Positions 34,128 to 42,597 of a stretch of DNA of 64,000 nt are shown in pieces; the stretch's first letter is position 1; every line of letters begins with the position of its first letter. The notes below the pieces were generated by a model that had not been told where the DNA came from, made no database searches, and saw only the letters and a program-made list of their open reading frames with translations. The translations under genes were made by a program, and so were the position numbers. Source of the DNA: DATEOR01 sp963766725 (GTDB taxonomy: Bacteria; Actinomycetota; Thermoleophilia; Gaiellales; Gaiellaceae); contig CAVYBK010000004.1 of the NCBI GenBank assembly GCA_963766725.1, positions 237,831 through 301,830 on the forward strand, written 5' to 3'.

Positions 34128-34747
34128 CGCCGTCGCGGACGGTGAGCATGACGCTCACGACGCGGTCGTCGGTGCGCACGTGCTCGTTGAAGGCGCGGAT
34201 CGCGGTCGTGCCGTCGGAGTCGTCGGACTCGTCGAGCACGCGCCCGCTCCAGAGCGTGTTGTCGGCCGCGATGAGGCCGCGCTCGGAGAGACGCGGGAGG
34301 ACCGCCTCGTAGTAGTTCACGTAGTTCGGCTTGTCGGCGTCGATGAAGACGAAGTCGAACTCGCCCTCGAGCCGCTCGACGGTCTCGACGGCCGGCCCGA
34401 GGTGGATCGTGATGCGGTCCGAGTACCCGGCCTCGTCGATATAGCGCTGCGCGACCGACGCGTGCTTCTCCTCGATCTCGCAGGTGTCGATGTGGCCGCC
34501 GGGAGGAAGCGCAGCGGCCATGGAGATGGACGAGTAGCCGCTGTAGGTGCCGAACTCGAGGACGCGCTTGGCCTGCGTCGCGTAGACGAGGAACTCGAGG
34601 AACCGTCCCTCGACGGTGCCCGTGAGCATCTGCGGCGCGTCGAGGGTTGCCCTCGTCTCCTCGGCCAGCCGCGCGAGGAGGTCGGTCGACGGAGTCGTGT
34701 GCTCGGCGGCGTAGGCGTCGATCTCGTCCGGGAAGCACGTAGGTCAT
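34105..34747 (-). pseudogene. O-methyltransferase (class I, COMT-like), frameshifted at the N-terminus
   Basis: The body shows VLEFGTYSGYSSISMA (motif I), DTCEIEEKHASVA, FDFVFIDADKPNY and GLIAADNTLWSGRV, the metal-dependent catechol/caffeoyl-CoA O-methyltransferase family with Asp/Asn metal ligands. The natural start ATG 34747 (MTYVLP) is joined to DEIDAYAAEHTTPSTDLLARL only if one C is removed at about 34732-34735 (CTTCCCGG). ATG 34747 overlaps the upstream MBL gene stop (ATGA), confirming the start and pointing to an indel error. Confidence 0.8.
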
Positions 34748-35493
34748 CGCGTCCTTTCTATCCGAGATCCACCGATGATTGCGTTGCGTCCGTCCGCGAA
34801 GCGCACCCAGCCCTTCCCGCCGCCGTCGTAGTCCGGCGACCAGACGATGAGGGTCGCCTCGGCGCCGCCGACGTAGACCCGCTCCTCGCCCTCCGGATCC
34901 ACTCCGCGCCACACGCGGACGAACGGGTTGTTCTCCCACTCCCAGCCGATCGTCGTCTCCTCGGTGTGTCCGGGGTAGACCGTCATGTCGGGCGGCAGCC
35001 CCATGAGGACGTCCATCACCGAGCGGCGGAGATCCTCGAAAGCGTCCCGCGTTCCGCCGACCGAGCCCGCGAAGAGCGTGTCGCCCGTGAAGCAGACCTC
35101 GCCGTTGAAGTCGAATGTCAGCATTCCCGGGCTGTGCCCTGGCGTGCGAAGCGCCTCGATCTTGAGCTCGCCGGTCTCGATGATCTCGCCGTGCCCGACG
35201 GGCTCCGCGCCTGGCACGTCCTCGGCCGGATCGGCGACGACGGTCGTCCCGAAGCGGCGCTCGAGCTCCTCGTGATGGGCGATGTGGTCCGGGTGCGCGT
35301 GCGTCGTGAGCAGATGCGTGACCTGGACTTCCAGCCGCTCGACGGCGGCCATGAGCGGGTCGATCGGAGCCCCGCTGTCCACGAAGACTGCCGTGCCTCC
35401 CGCCCGGTCCGCGACCAGGTAGGCGTTCGAGAGCCAGCTCGGATCCATGGAGCGTTCGACGATCACGGCGTCGGTAGGATGCCAGGGACCCAA
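34744..35493 (-). CDS. MBL-fold metallo-hydrolase
   Basis: 249 residues. The zinc-binding motif THAHPDHIAH (near residue 65), TPGHSPGM, FTGDTLFAGSVGGT and YPGHTEETTIG mark a glyoxalase II/persulfide dioxygenase-like hydrolase. The C-terminal about 50 residues form an additional beta domain with DYDGGGKGWVRF. It is coupled to the O-methyltransferase. Divergent from pspA with only 15 nt between starts, so the control regions overlap each other's coding starts. Confidence 0.85.
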   Translation of the reverse strand: MGPWHPTDAVIVERSMDPSWLSNAYLVADRAGGTAVFVDSGAPIDPLMAAVERLEVQVTHLLTTHAHPDHIAHHEELERRFGTTVVADPAEDVPGAEPVGHGEIIETGELKIEALRTPGHSPGMLTFDFNGEVCFTGDTLFAGSVGGTRDAFEDLRRSVMDVLMGLPPDMTVYPGHTEETTIGWEWENNPFVRVWRGVDPEGEERVYVGGAEATLIVWSPDYDGGGKGWVRFADGRNAIIGGSRIERTR

Positions 35494-35508
35494 GCCAGGG
35501 AGGAACTC

Positions 35509-36243
35509 ATGGGCCTGATGAGCCGCACGTCCGCCGTCGTCAGGGCGTGGTACTCGAAGCTTCTCGACCGGGCGGAAGACCCGGCCGTCACTCTCGATTA
35601 CTCGTACGAGCGCCAGCTCGAGCTGCTGCAGAACGTCAAGAAGGGCATCGCCGACGTCGTCACCGCGAAGAAGCGGCTGGAGCTCCAGACCAAGAAGCTC
35701 GAGACGGAGATGCCCAAGCTCGACGAACAGGCCCGCCAGGCTCTCGCCGCCAACCGCGAGGATCTCGCACGCGCCGCGCTCGAGCGCAAGGCGTTCGCGC
35801 AGCAGCAGCTCCAGAGCCTCGACCAGCAGATCGACGACCTGGCGGCCCAGCAGGAGAAGCTGGCCGACAGCGAGAAGCGCCTCTCCGCGAAGGTCGAAGC
35901 CTTCCGCACGCAGAAGGAGACCGTCAAGGCCCAGTACTCGGCCGCCGAGGCACAGGTGAAGATCGGCGAGGCCGCGACCGGGATCGGCGAGGAGATGGCC
36001 GACACGGGTCTCGCGATCCAGCGCGCGCAGGACAAGACCGAGCAGATGCAGGCCCGCGCAGCCGCCGTCGACGAGCTCGTCGAGTCCGGGACGCTCGAGG
36101 ACTACACGTCTTCGGGCACGCAGCTCGACCGCGAGCTCGCCCAGATCTCCACGCAGAGCCAGGTGGACGCCGACCTCGAGCGCCTCAAGGGCGAGCTCTC
36201 GTCCGGCGACAAGCAGAAAGAGCTCGAGAAGGAATCGAAATGA
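35509..36243 (+). CDS. pspA: Phage shock protein A / IM30 family
   Basis: 244 residues from ATG 35509 with ribosome site AGGGAGGA. Starts MGLMSRTSAVVRAWYSKLLDRAEDP, the amphipathic helix that binds stressed membranes, followed by a long coiled coil (EKRLSAKVEAFRTQKETVKAQYSAAEAQ). PspA forms ESCRT-III-like assemblies that protect the membrane. It overlaps PspAA by ATGA. Confidence 0.9.
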   Translation: MGLMSRTSAVVRAWYSKLLDRAEDPAVTLDYSYERQLELLQNVKKGIADVVTAKKRLELQTKKLETEMPKLDEQARQALAANREDLARAALERKAFAQQQLQSLDQQIDDLAAQQEKLADSEKRLSAKVEAFRTQKETVKAQYSAAEAQVKIGEAATGIGEEMADTGLAIQRAQDKTEQMQARAAAVDELVESGTLEDYTSSGTQLDRELAQISTQSQVDADLERLKGELSSGDKQKELEKESK

Positions 36244-36527
36244 TCGTCCGCGTCATGGGAGAGGGGCAGTACCGCCTCGAAGACGACGCCGTCGGGCGCC
36301 TGAACGAGCTCGACGAGCGAGCCCAGGAGGCCCTCGACCGGGACGACGAGGGCGAGCTCGACCGCTATCTCGACGAAATGGCTGGGCTCGTCAAGCGCGA
36401 CGGGGAGAGGCTCCCGGAGGACGACCTCTCGCCGTCCGACGCGATTGTGCCCCCGAGCGACATGACCCTCGAGGAGACCAAGAGGTTCTTCTCCGAGCAG
36501 GGTCTCATCCCCGACGTCTCGCCGTAG
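36240..36527 (+). CDS. PspA-associated protein PspAA
   Basis: 95 residues. MIVRVMGEGQYRLEDDAVGRLNELDERAQEALDRDDE followed by LDEMAGLVKRDGERLPEDDLSPSDAIVPPSDMTLEE, seen as the pieces GEGQYRLEDD and LPPSD-type IVPPSD, matches the PspAA partner encoded next to pspA in actinobacteria, cyanobacteria and archaea. Role: accessory to PspA in the envelope stress response. Translationally coupled to pspA. Confidence 0.85.
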   Translation: MIVRVMGEGQYRLEDDAVGRLNELDERAQEALDRDDEGELDRYLDEMAGLVKRDGERLPEDDLSPSDAIVPPSDMTLEETKRFFSEQGLIPDVSP

Positions 36528-36572
36528 CGTCCTGTAGCCTCCCAGGCTTCTCCGAGGAAGAGAAGCCTCCCT

Positions 36573-37655
36573 TTGCGCTACGGACTCGCCCTCCTATCCG
36601 CGCTCGTCTTTGGTCTCGCCGTCACCGCGGCGGGCTCCGCCGAGCCCGCGCAGATCGGCTCGAAGCGCGCAGAGGCCCAGCAGGTGCTCGCGCAGATCCA
36701 GGCCATGGACGCGCAGATGGAGAAGGCGGTGGAGGCCTACAACGCCGCGAACGTCCGCCTCGACCAGATCAAGCACGACCTCGAGGTCAACCGGGCGCGC
36801 CTCGAGACGGCGAAGAAGAACCTCGTGAAGGCGCGCGCCCAAGTCTCGGCGCGCCTTGTCGCGCTCTACACGTCCGACGAGCCGGACACCCTGTCGATCA
36901 TCTTCGGCGCCGCGAGCCTCGGCGACCTGATCGAGCGGATCGACTCGGCCAACCGGATCGCCGACGAAGACGCGCGCATCGCGGCGGAAGTGAAGCAGTA
37001 CCGAAACGAAGTGCAGACGCGCCAGCAGGCTCTCGTCAAGGCGCAGGCGGACCAGGAGAAGGTCGTCGCCGAGCGCGCAGCCCAGCGCGCCTCCATCCAG
37101 AGCCAGCTGGCCGAGCGCCAGGCTCTCTACTCCTCGATCAAGGACCAGATCGCGCAGCTCGAAGCCGCCGAACGCGCGCGCCAGGCCCGGCTCGCCGCTC
37201 AGGCGAGGGCCGCCGCGAAGAAGCAGCAGTCGGCGCCGGCGCCCGCACCAGCTCCGTCGAGCTCGTCCGGCGGCTCCTCGGGCAGCTCCGCTCCTCCGCC
37301 TGCGACGCACTCGAGCGTGGTCTCGATCGCGCTCCAGTACCTCGGCGTCCCCTATGTCTGGGGCGGCGCGAGCCCATCGGGCTTCGACTGCTCCGGCCTG
37401 ACGATGTACGCCTACGCGAAGGTCGGCGTCTACCTGCCGCACAACGCAGCGATGCAGTACGGGATGGGCACCCCCGTCTCGCGGAGCCAGCTGGCGCCCG
37501 GCGACCTTGTCTTCTTCAGCGGGCTCTCGCACGTCGGCATGTACATCGGCGGCGGGCGGTTCGTGCACGCCCCGCACACCGGCGACGTCGTGAAGATCTC
37601 GAGCCTGTCGGAGTACTGGTACGCGGCCACGTACGTCGGCGCACGTAGGTACTAA
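36573..37655 (+). CDS. NlpC/P60 peptidoglycan endopeptidase with coiled coil (RipA-like)
   Basis: 360 residues from TTG 36573. Signal peptide, then a coiled coil (about 30-205), a Pro/Ser linker and the NlpC/P60 domain: YVWGGASPSGFDCSGLTMYAY (catalytic Cys), SHVGMYIGGGRFVHAPHTGD (catalytic His). Such enzymes cut between D-Glu and m-DAP to separate daughter cells; the coil usually inhibits or localises the enzyme. It follows pspAA by 45 nt, so it may share the stress regulon. Confidence 0.9.
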   Translation: MRYGLALLSALVFGLAVTAAGSAEPAQIGSKRAEAQQVLAQIQAMDAQMEKAVEAYNAANVRLDQIKHDLEVNRARLETAKKNLVKARAQVSARLVALYTSDEPDTLSIIFGAASLGDLIERIDSANRIADEDARIAAEVKQYRNEVQTRQQALVKAQADQEKVVAERAAQRASIQSQLAERQALYSSIKDQIAQLEAAERARQARLAAQARAAAKKQQSAPAPAPAPSSSSGGSSGSSAPPPATHSSVVSIALQYLGVPYVWGGASPSGFDCSGLTMYAYAKVGVYLPHNAAMQYGMGTPVSRSQLAPGDLVFFSGLSHVGMYIGGGRFVHAPHTGDVVKISSLSEYWYAATYVGARRY

Positions 37656-37722
37656 CCAAACTCACTGCAAGTTTTTTGGCCGAGCGGCATCTCATTAGGT
37701 GCAGAAAAGTTCGCGCACAGGA

Positions 37723-37756
37723 AACGGCCAGGTCTCCTTCCTGGCCGTTTTTCTTT
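37723..37756 (+). terminator. Intrinsic terminator
   Basis: AACGGCCAGG - 7 nt loop - CCTGGCCGTT followed by TTTCTTT. A strong rho-independent terminator ending the pspA-pspAA-NlpC transcript. Confidence 0.9.
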
Positions 37757-37853
37757 GGCCCCGTCGAGGTACCCCCATCTAGGTAGGCGCTAAAGGCCTC
37801 GCTCCGGGCGGCCGAAGAAGGCCACTTCACCCCGGGACAGGGTTCCGCATCTC

Positions 37854-38343
37854 ATGTGCCGTCGTCTTTCCACACATCTCTTCGTGCTGGTCCTGCTGCT
37901 CGCCTTCCCGGCGGCTGCAGCGGCCGCGCCCGACCGCTCCGACGAAGGAGTCAGGCCGACAATGCCCGTCGAGATGCGGCCGACGACCGGCGAGAAGGCC
38001 GTCGCGATCGCGCTCCGATACCTGGGCACGCCGTACAGCTGGGCCGGAGCGAGCCCGGCAGGGCTTCGACTGCTCGGGCTTCGTGATGTACGTCTACGGG
38101 AAGCTCGACATCACGCTTCCACACTCGAGCTGGATGCTCTGGGGCGAGGGCCGGCCGGTCACGCGCAAGCACCTGCGGGCCGGCGACATCGTCTTCTTCA
38201 ACGGCCGCTCCCACGTAGGCATCTACGTCCAGAACGGGAAGTTCGTGCACTCGCCACATTCCGGCGACGTCGTGAAGATCTCGCGCTTCTCCGAGGACTG
38301 GTACGGCTCGACGTACGACGGCGCCCGCCGCGTCGGCGGCTAG
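37854..38343 (+). pseudogene. Second, short NlpC/P60 endopeptidase, frameshifted
   Basis: From ATG 37854, signal peptide (LFVLVLLLAFPAAAAAA) and a short linker, then LRYLGTPYSWAGASPAG. The frame breaks at the GGG at 38058-38060. One G fewer gives GFDCSGFVMYVYG, the catalytic Cys, and the rest SHVGIYVQNGKFVHSPHSGD carries the His. This is a compact paralogue of the preceding enzyme without a coiled coil. The indel lies in a homopolymer, so the protein is probably intact in the cell. Confidence 0.8.
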
Positions 38344-38915
38344 TCGTCGAGCGGCGCGTCGAAGAGAGCGAGCCAGCGTGAGAGGTCGGGCTCGATCGGG
38401 AGCTCCTTCTCGAGCTCGGCCTTGAGCTTCAGCTCCTCGGCGTTGTCGCGCTCCTGCTCCTTCCCCGTGGGGACGAAGGGCCAGAAGGTCGCGGTCTTGT
38501 AGCCGTAGATGAGGAAGACGGGGTGCTCGCCGCCCCTGAACTTGAAGATCGCGGCGAGGAGCTGGCCGCCGAAGCCACGCGCCTGGAGCTCCGAGCTGAC
38601 GAGGTGCGTCGTCGTGACGAGGTCCTCGAAGTCGGAGTCGTGGATGACGATCCACTGGAAGCCGAAGCTGTCCGAACGGCGCCTGACCTTCGACCCCGAG
38701 TCGGCCGCGGCGACGCCGAGGAGCTCGTCGAGGTCGCGCTCCGCCTGCATGAACTCGCCCGCCGAGAGCGGCTTGAAGACAACGGCCGCGACCCGGTCCG
38801 GCTTCAGGCCCAGTTCGGTCTCGAGCGTTATCCGCGCGGTCGAGAGCGCGAAGAGCCGGTCGAGGTTCGCGCCCTTGAGCTTCTTGCGTCCGAAGAGGAC
38901 GTCGCCCAGCCCCAC
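38340..38915 (-). CDS. PspA-associated protein PspAB
   Basis: 191 residues from GTG 38915. MGLGDVLFGRKKLKGANLDRLFALSTARITLE matches the start of PspAB; later IVIHDSDFEDLVTTTHLVSSELQARGFG and FLIYGYKTATFWPFVP. This family is found beside htpX and pspA genes in actinobacteria. It overlaps the end of the NlpC gene by 4 nt and follows htpX with no gap, so it is co-transcribed with htpX. Confidence 0.85.
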   Translation of the reverse strand: MGLGDVLFGRKKLKGANLDRLFALSTARITLETELGLKPDRVAAVVFKPLSAGEFMQAERDLDELLGVAAADSGSKVRRRSDSFGFQWIVIHDSDFEDLVTTTHLVSSELQARGFGGQLLAAIFKFRGGEHPVFLIYGYKTATFWPFVPTGKEQERDNAEELKLKAELEKELPIEPDLSRWLALFDAPLDD

Positions 38916-39827
38916 CTATTGAACCGGCCGGCCCATCTCCTGGGCGATCTCGGCGAGGCGCGCGAGGCGCTTCTCGAGCGGCGGGTGCGTGGCGAAGAGC
39001 TCGCCGAGCGAGGACTTCACGTTCGTCGGGATGATGAAGAACGCGTTCATGCCCTCGACCTGGCGCAGGTCGCGCTGCGGGATGCGGGTCATGTCGCTCG
39101 CGATCTTCTGCAACGCGCTCATCAGCTGCTCGGGCGCGCCCGTGATGAGCGCCGACCCGCGATCCGCCGCGTACTCCCGGTAGCGGGAGATCGTCCGGAT
39201 GAGGACGAAGCTGATGATGTAGGTCGCGATCGAGACGAGGAAGATGATCAGCCAGGCAGGCGCGCCGCCGTCACGGTTTCGCCCGCCGCCGCTGAACATG
39301 CCGCCGTAGAGGCCGACGCGCGTGAGCAGGGCGGCGAGCATGGCGAAGAAGCTGGCCAGCGTCATGACGAGCACGTCGCGGTTTGCCACATGCGAAAGCT
39401 CGTGGGCGAGCACGCCCTCGATCTCCTGCGGCTCGAGCCGGCGCCAGAGGCCTTCGGTGACCGCGACTGCGGCGTGCTTCGGGCTCCGGCCGGTTGCGAA
39501 CGCGTTGGGAACGTCGGTCGGAATGATGGCCACCCTCGGCTTCGGCAGATCGGCCATCGCGCAGAGGCGCTCGACCATCGCGTGGAGCTCGGGCGCCTGC
39601 TCCGTGCTGACCACCTTGGCGCCCGAGGCGGCGAGGGCGATCTTGTCCGAGGTGAAGTACTGGAAGAACGCGAGCCCGACGACGATGAGCACCATCGGCA
39701 CGAGGCCCACGTTCAGGACGTTGAAGAGGACGACCGCGAAGATGACGTAGAGGAGCCCGAGCAGGAAGGTCGTCACGAGCATCCGCGCAGACAGGCCCGC
39801 GTCCCGTCCATAGGCCTTGCGTTGCAT
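38916..39827 (-). CDS. htpX: HtpX-family membrane zinc metalloprotease
   Basis: 303 residues from ATG 39827. Two N-terminal helices, the zinc motif LAHELSHVANRD (HExxH), later helices, and the third ligand Glu in YREYAADRG. The region near GRSPKHAAVAVTEGLW is conserved in HtpX. HtpX removes misfolded membrane proteins. Its pairing with PspAB and proximity to PspA place it in the envelope-stress module. Confidence 0.9.
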   Translation of the reverse strand: MQRKAYGRDAGLSARMLVTTFLLGLLYVIFAVVLFNVLNVGLVPMVLIVVGLAFFQYFTSDKIALAASGAKVVSTEQAPELHAMVERLCAMADLPKPRVAIIPTDVPNAFATGRSPKHAAVAVTEGLWRRLEPQEIEGVLAHELSHVANRDVLVMTLASFFAMLAALLTRVGLYGGMFSGGGRNRDGGAPAWLIIFLVSIATYIISFVLIRTISRYREYAADRGSALITGAPEQLMSALQKIASDMTRIPQRDLRQVEGMNAFFIIPTNVKSSLGELFATHPPLEKRLARLAEIAQEMGRPVQ

Positions 39828-39880
39828 GGTGAAAAGTGTACCGAGGGGGTCTCGGCATCCGGCGCACCTAGAGTTCGCCC

Positions 39881-41429
39881 ATGGCCCGCGCCGCCGCACT
39901 TGCGCTCGTCCTCTTCGCTGTCCTGGCCGGCGATGCGCGCGCCGCGCAGGAGCTCCCTGTCTACGTCGTCGAGGCGCCGCTGCCGAGCACGGAGGGCGCG
40001 TACGGATTGCTGGTGCCGGGCGCCGGGCCCGATACCAGCCGCGAGCAGGCGCTCGCCGCGCTCGTTCAGGGTGAGGTGCGCAATTCGCTGCGCGGCGACC
40101 TGCCCGAAGAGCCGCCTCTGATCAACGTCGACGAGCTCGCCGGAGCGCCCGAGCCGCCGTACATCCTCGTCGCCCTGCCGAAGGGCGGAACCCAGCCGAA
40201 CGACAGGCGCTATCCGGTCGTGGTCGTCGCGCCGGGCTACCGCGGTATCCTCCTGTCCGATTCGACCCGAATCCCCGGGCTCGTTTCGATCGCGGATATC
40301 GCTCCCACCGCGCTTGCGGAGGAGGGCGCGCTCGGCTCCCAGCCGGACTCTGACCCGGCAGCCACCCTCGCCGCCCTCGACGACACGGATCGACGAGCAC
40401 AACGACTCGCGTGTGCCGGCCGGCCTTCTCGCCGGATTGATTCTCATCGCCCTTGCGCTCCTCTGGCCGAAGGCCGCGCTGCTCGGGTTCGGCGCCGCGC
40501 TCCTCGCCAACCTCGCGCTCGGGCTGGCAGAGGTCTCCTCGTTCTGGCCCACCCTCGTCGTCATCGGGCTCGCCGCTGCCGCAGGCGGTCCGCTCCTCGC
40601 GCTCGCACTCCGCTCCGACCTCGCCGTCGGGCTCTTCCTCGCCGGGATCGTGGCGGCCTACCTCGTCGCGCTCGGAGTGGATGGGAGCGCCGTCGCGCTC
40701 TCGCCGTTCGGCCCGAGCCAGAACTCCCGCTTCTACGGGCTCTCGAACTTCCTCGAGACGATGCTGCTCGTGCCTGCCCTCGGCGGCGCGGTCTTCCTCT
40801 GGCGACGCCTGGGCTGGCCGGCGTTCGCGGCCATCGCGCTCCTCAGCTTCATAGCCGTGGCCGGGAACCGCTTCGGGGCGGACGGAGGAGGCGCGATCGT
40901 CCTCGCCGTCGCCTTCCCGCTGCTTGCGATCCTGCTCGCGGGGCTGCGGGGGAGGCGACTGGTGGTCGCGGCCGGGACAGCCGTCGCCGTCGCCGCGGGC
41001 CTCCTCGTCCTCGACGCAGTAACCGGGCCCGAGAGCCACGTGTCGCGCGCGCTCGACTCCGGCCCGTCCGGGATCGCCGCCGACCTGCGCGACCGCGTCG
41101 AGCTCTCCTGGGAGCGTGTTTCACAGCAGGCCGGCATCGCGGCCGTCGTGGCCGTCTGCCTGCCGGTACTCGTGATCCTCGTCGTTCGGCTCCTCCGCTC
41201 CGACGCATCGCTGGAGAGGCGGGCGCTGCCGCTCGCGTACGCAGCGGCGCTCGCGACCTCGCTCGTCGTGAACGACTCGCCGAACGACGTCCTCACCGCC
41301 GGTTTGGTGGGGTATGTCGTCGTCGAGGCCGTTATGCTTCGCGACCGATGCGCTGTGCTCTCGCCGTCACGGGAATCCTCGCCGGGCTCGCCATCCTCGT
41401 TGCCGGCTGCGGCTCCGCCACCGTCGTGA
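39881..41429 (+). pseudogene. Secreted/alkaline-phosphatase-like N-domain with C-terminal polytopic membrane domain, frameshifted
   Basis: The first half, from ATG 39881, has a signal peptide and an extracellular domain (YGLLVPGAGPDTSREQALAAL, VVVAPGYRGILLSDSTRIPGLVSIADIAPTAL). The second half has about nine hydrophobic helices (GLLAGLILIALALLWPKA ... SRFYGLSNFLETMLLVPAL). The frame changes once near 40385-40392 (GACACGGATCGAC). SIADIAPTAL resembles the metal-site region of sulfatase/phosphatase-fold proteins. Role unknown; it may act on surface polymers. The 3' end overlaps the cytochrome gene by about 80 nt. Confidence 0.6.
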
Positions 41430-41773
41430 GCCCGACGGCGGAGACCGTGGAAGGCGCCCTCCCGACGGAGCCCACGCAGACGGTGAACACGAGCAAGGGC
41501 GACCCGGCCGCAGGCAAGGAGGTCTTCGCGTCTGCGGGCTGCGCCGGCTGTCATACCTTCAAGGCCGCAGGCTCGTCGGCGACGATCGGGCCCGACCTCG
41601 ACACGGCTCTCCAGGGGAAGGACGCAGCCTTCGTACTCGAATCGATCGTCGATCCGAACAAAGAGGTTGCGGCGGGCTTCCAGCCGAACATCATGCCGAC
41701 CACCTTCGGCGAGTCGCTCTCCGACGAACAGCTCGCCGATCTCGTCGCCTTCCTGACGCAGCCGTCGAGCTGA
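41348..41773 (+). CDS. c-type cytochrome lipoprotein
   Basis: 141 residues from ATG 41348. Signal peptide with lipobox LVAGCGS, linker, then AGKEVFASAGCAGCHTFKAAG (haem site CxxCH) and IMPTTFGESLSDEQLADLVAFL with the distal Met ligand. It is a monohaem cytochrome c tethered to the outer membrane face, presumably an electron carrier. No oxidase is nearby. Confidence 0.9.
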   Translation: MRCALAVTGILAGLAILVAGCGSATVVSPTAETVEGALPTEPTQTVNTSKGDPAAGKEVFASAGCAGCHTFKAAGSSATIGPDLDTALQGKDAAFVLESIVDPNKEVAAGFQPNIMPTTFGESLSDEQLADLVAFLTQPSS

Positions 41774-42597
41774 GTCTTCCGGCCGGCTTCCCGCGCGACG
41801 TCGAGGTGCTCGCCTGCGACCTCGACCGCACGCTGATCGCGAAGGACGGCATGCTGCCTCCGAGGACAGAGGCGGCGATCCGCGCAGCCCGCGCGGCCGG
41901 AATCCGCGTCGTCATCGCGACCGGGCGCATGTTCGTCTCGGTGCGCCCGTACGTCCTTCAGGCAGGGATCGAAGACCCCGTCGTCTGCTACCAGGGCGCG
42001 GTCGTCGCCGAGCCCCAGAGTGGGCGCTGGCTTCGCCACGAGCCGATCCCCGTCGCGCTCGCGAAGGAGGCGATCCAGGCGATCGTCGGCGAAGGCTTCC
42101 ATTGCAACGTCTACGTGGACGACGAGCTCTTCGTCGGCAAGGTGACGCCCGAGGCCCGCGCCTACGCGGACTTCCAGGGCCTCGTCATCCACGAGGTGGG
42201 CGACCTCGCCGCGTGGCTCGAGAAGCCGGCGACGAAGGTGGTGTCGGTCGGCGAGCCCGAGCTCCTCGACGGCCTTGAGCTCCGCCTGAAAGACCGCTTC
42301 GCCGGCCGCCTCTACATCTCGAAGTCGCTGCCCTTCTTCCTCGAGATCGCAAGCCCGAAGGTGACGAAGGGCTCGGGGCTCCAGTTCCTCGCCGACCACA
42401 TCGGCTTCTCGGCGGAGCGGACGGTCGCATTCGGTGACGGCGAGAACGACATCGAGCTCCTCGAGTGGGCCGGCTTCGGGATCGCCGTGGCGAACGCGCA
42501 CGAGCGCCTGATCGGGATCGCCGACTACGTCTGCCCGCCCGTCACCGAGGAGGGAGTCGCCCAGGTCATAGAAGCCCTCTTAGACTCCCGCGCATGA
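41770..42597 (+). CDS. HAD-superfamily hydrolase, Cof-type
   Basis: About 275 residues. ACDLDRTLIAKDG (HAD motif I, two Asp), VVIATGRMF (motif II), KGSGLQFL (motif III Lys) and VAFGDGENDIELLEWAG (motif IV). Cof-type HAD enzymes dephosphorylate sugar phosphates or flavin/pyridoxal phosphates. No ATG fits: CTG 41770 gives a CTGA overlap with the upstream stop, and GTG 41806 is a shorter alternative. It is coupled to serS by ATGA. Confidence 0.85.
   Translation: MSLPAGFPRDVEVLACDLDRTLIAKDGMLPPRTEAAIRAARAAGIRVVIATGRMFVSVRPYVLQAGIEDPVVCYQGAVVAEPQSGRWLRHEPIPVALAKEAIQAIVGEGFHCNVYVDDELFVGKVTPEARAYADFQGLVIHEVGDLAAWLEKPATKVVSVGEPELLDGLELRLKDRFAGRLYISKSLPFFLEIASPKVTKGSGLQFLADHIGFSAERTVAFGDGENDIELLEWAGFGIAVANAHERLIGIADYVCPPVTEEGVAQVIEALLDSRA

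Noticed and set aside
37757..37853. A c-di-AMP (ydaO-type) riboswitch before the second NlpC/P60 gene
   Set aside because: Such riboswitches are common upstream of these genes in actinobacteria, but I could not match the conserved core in this roughly 100-nt leader.
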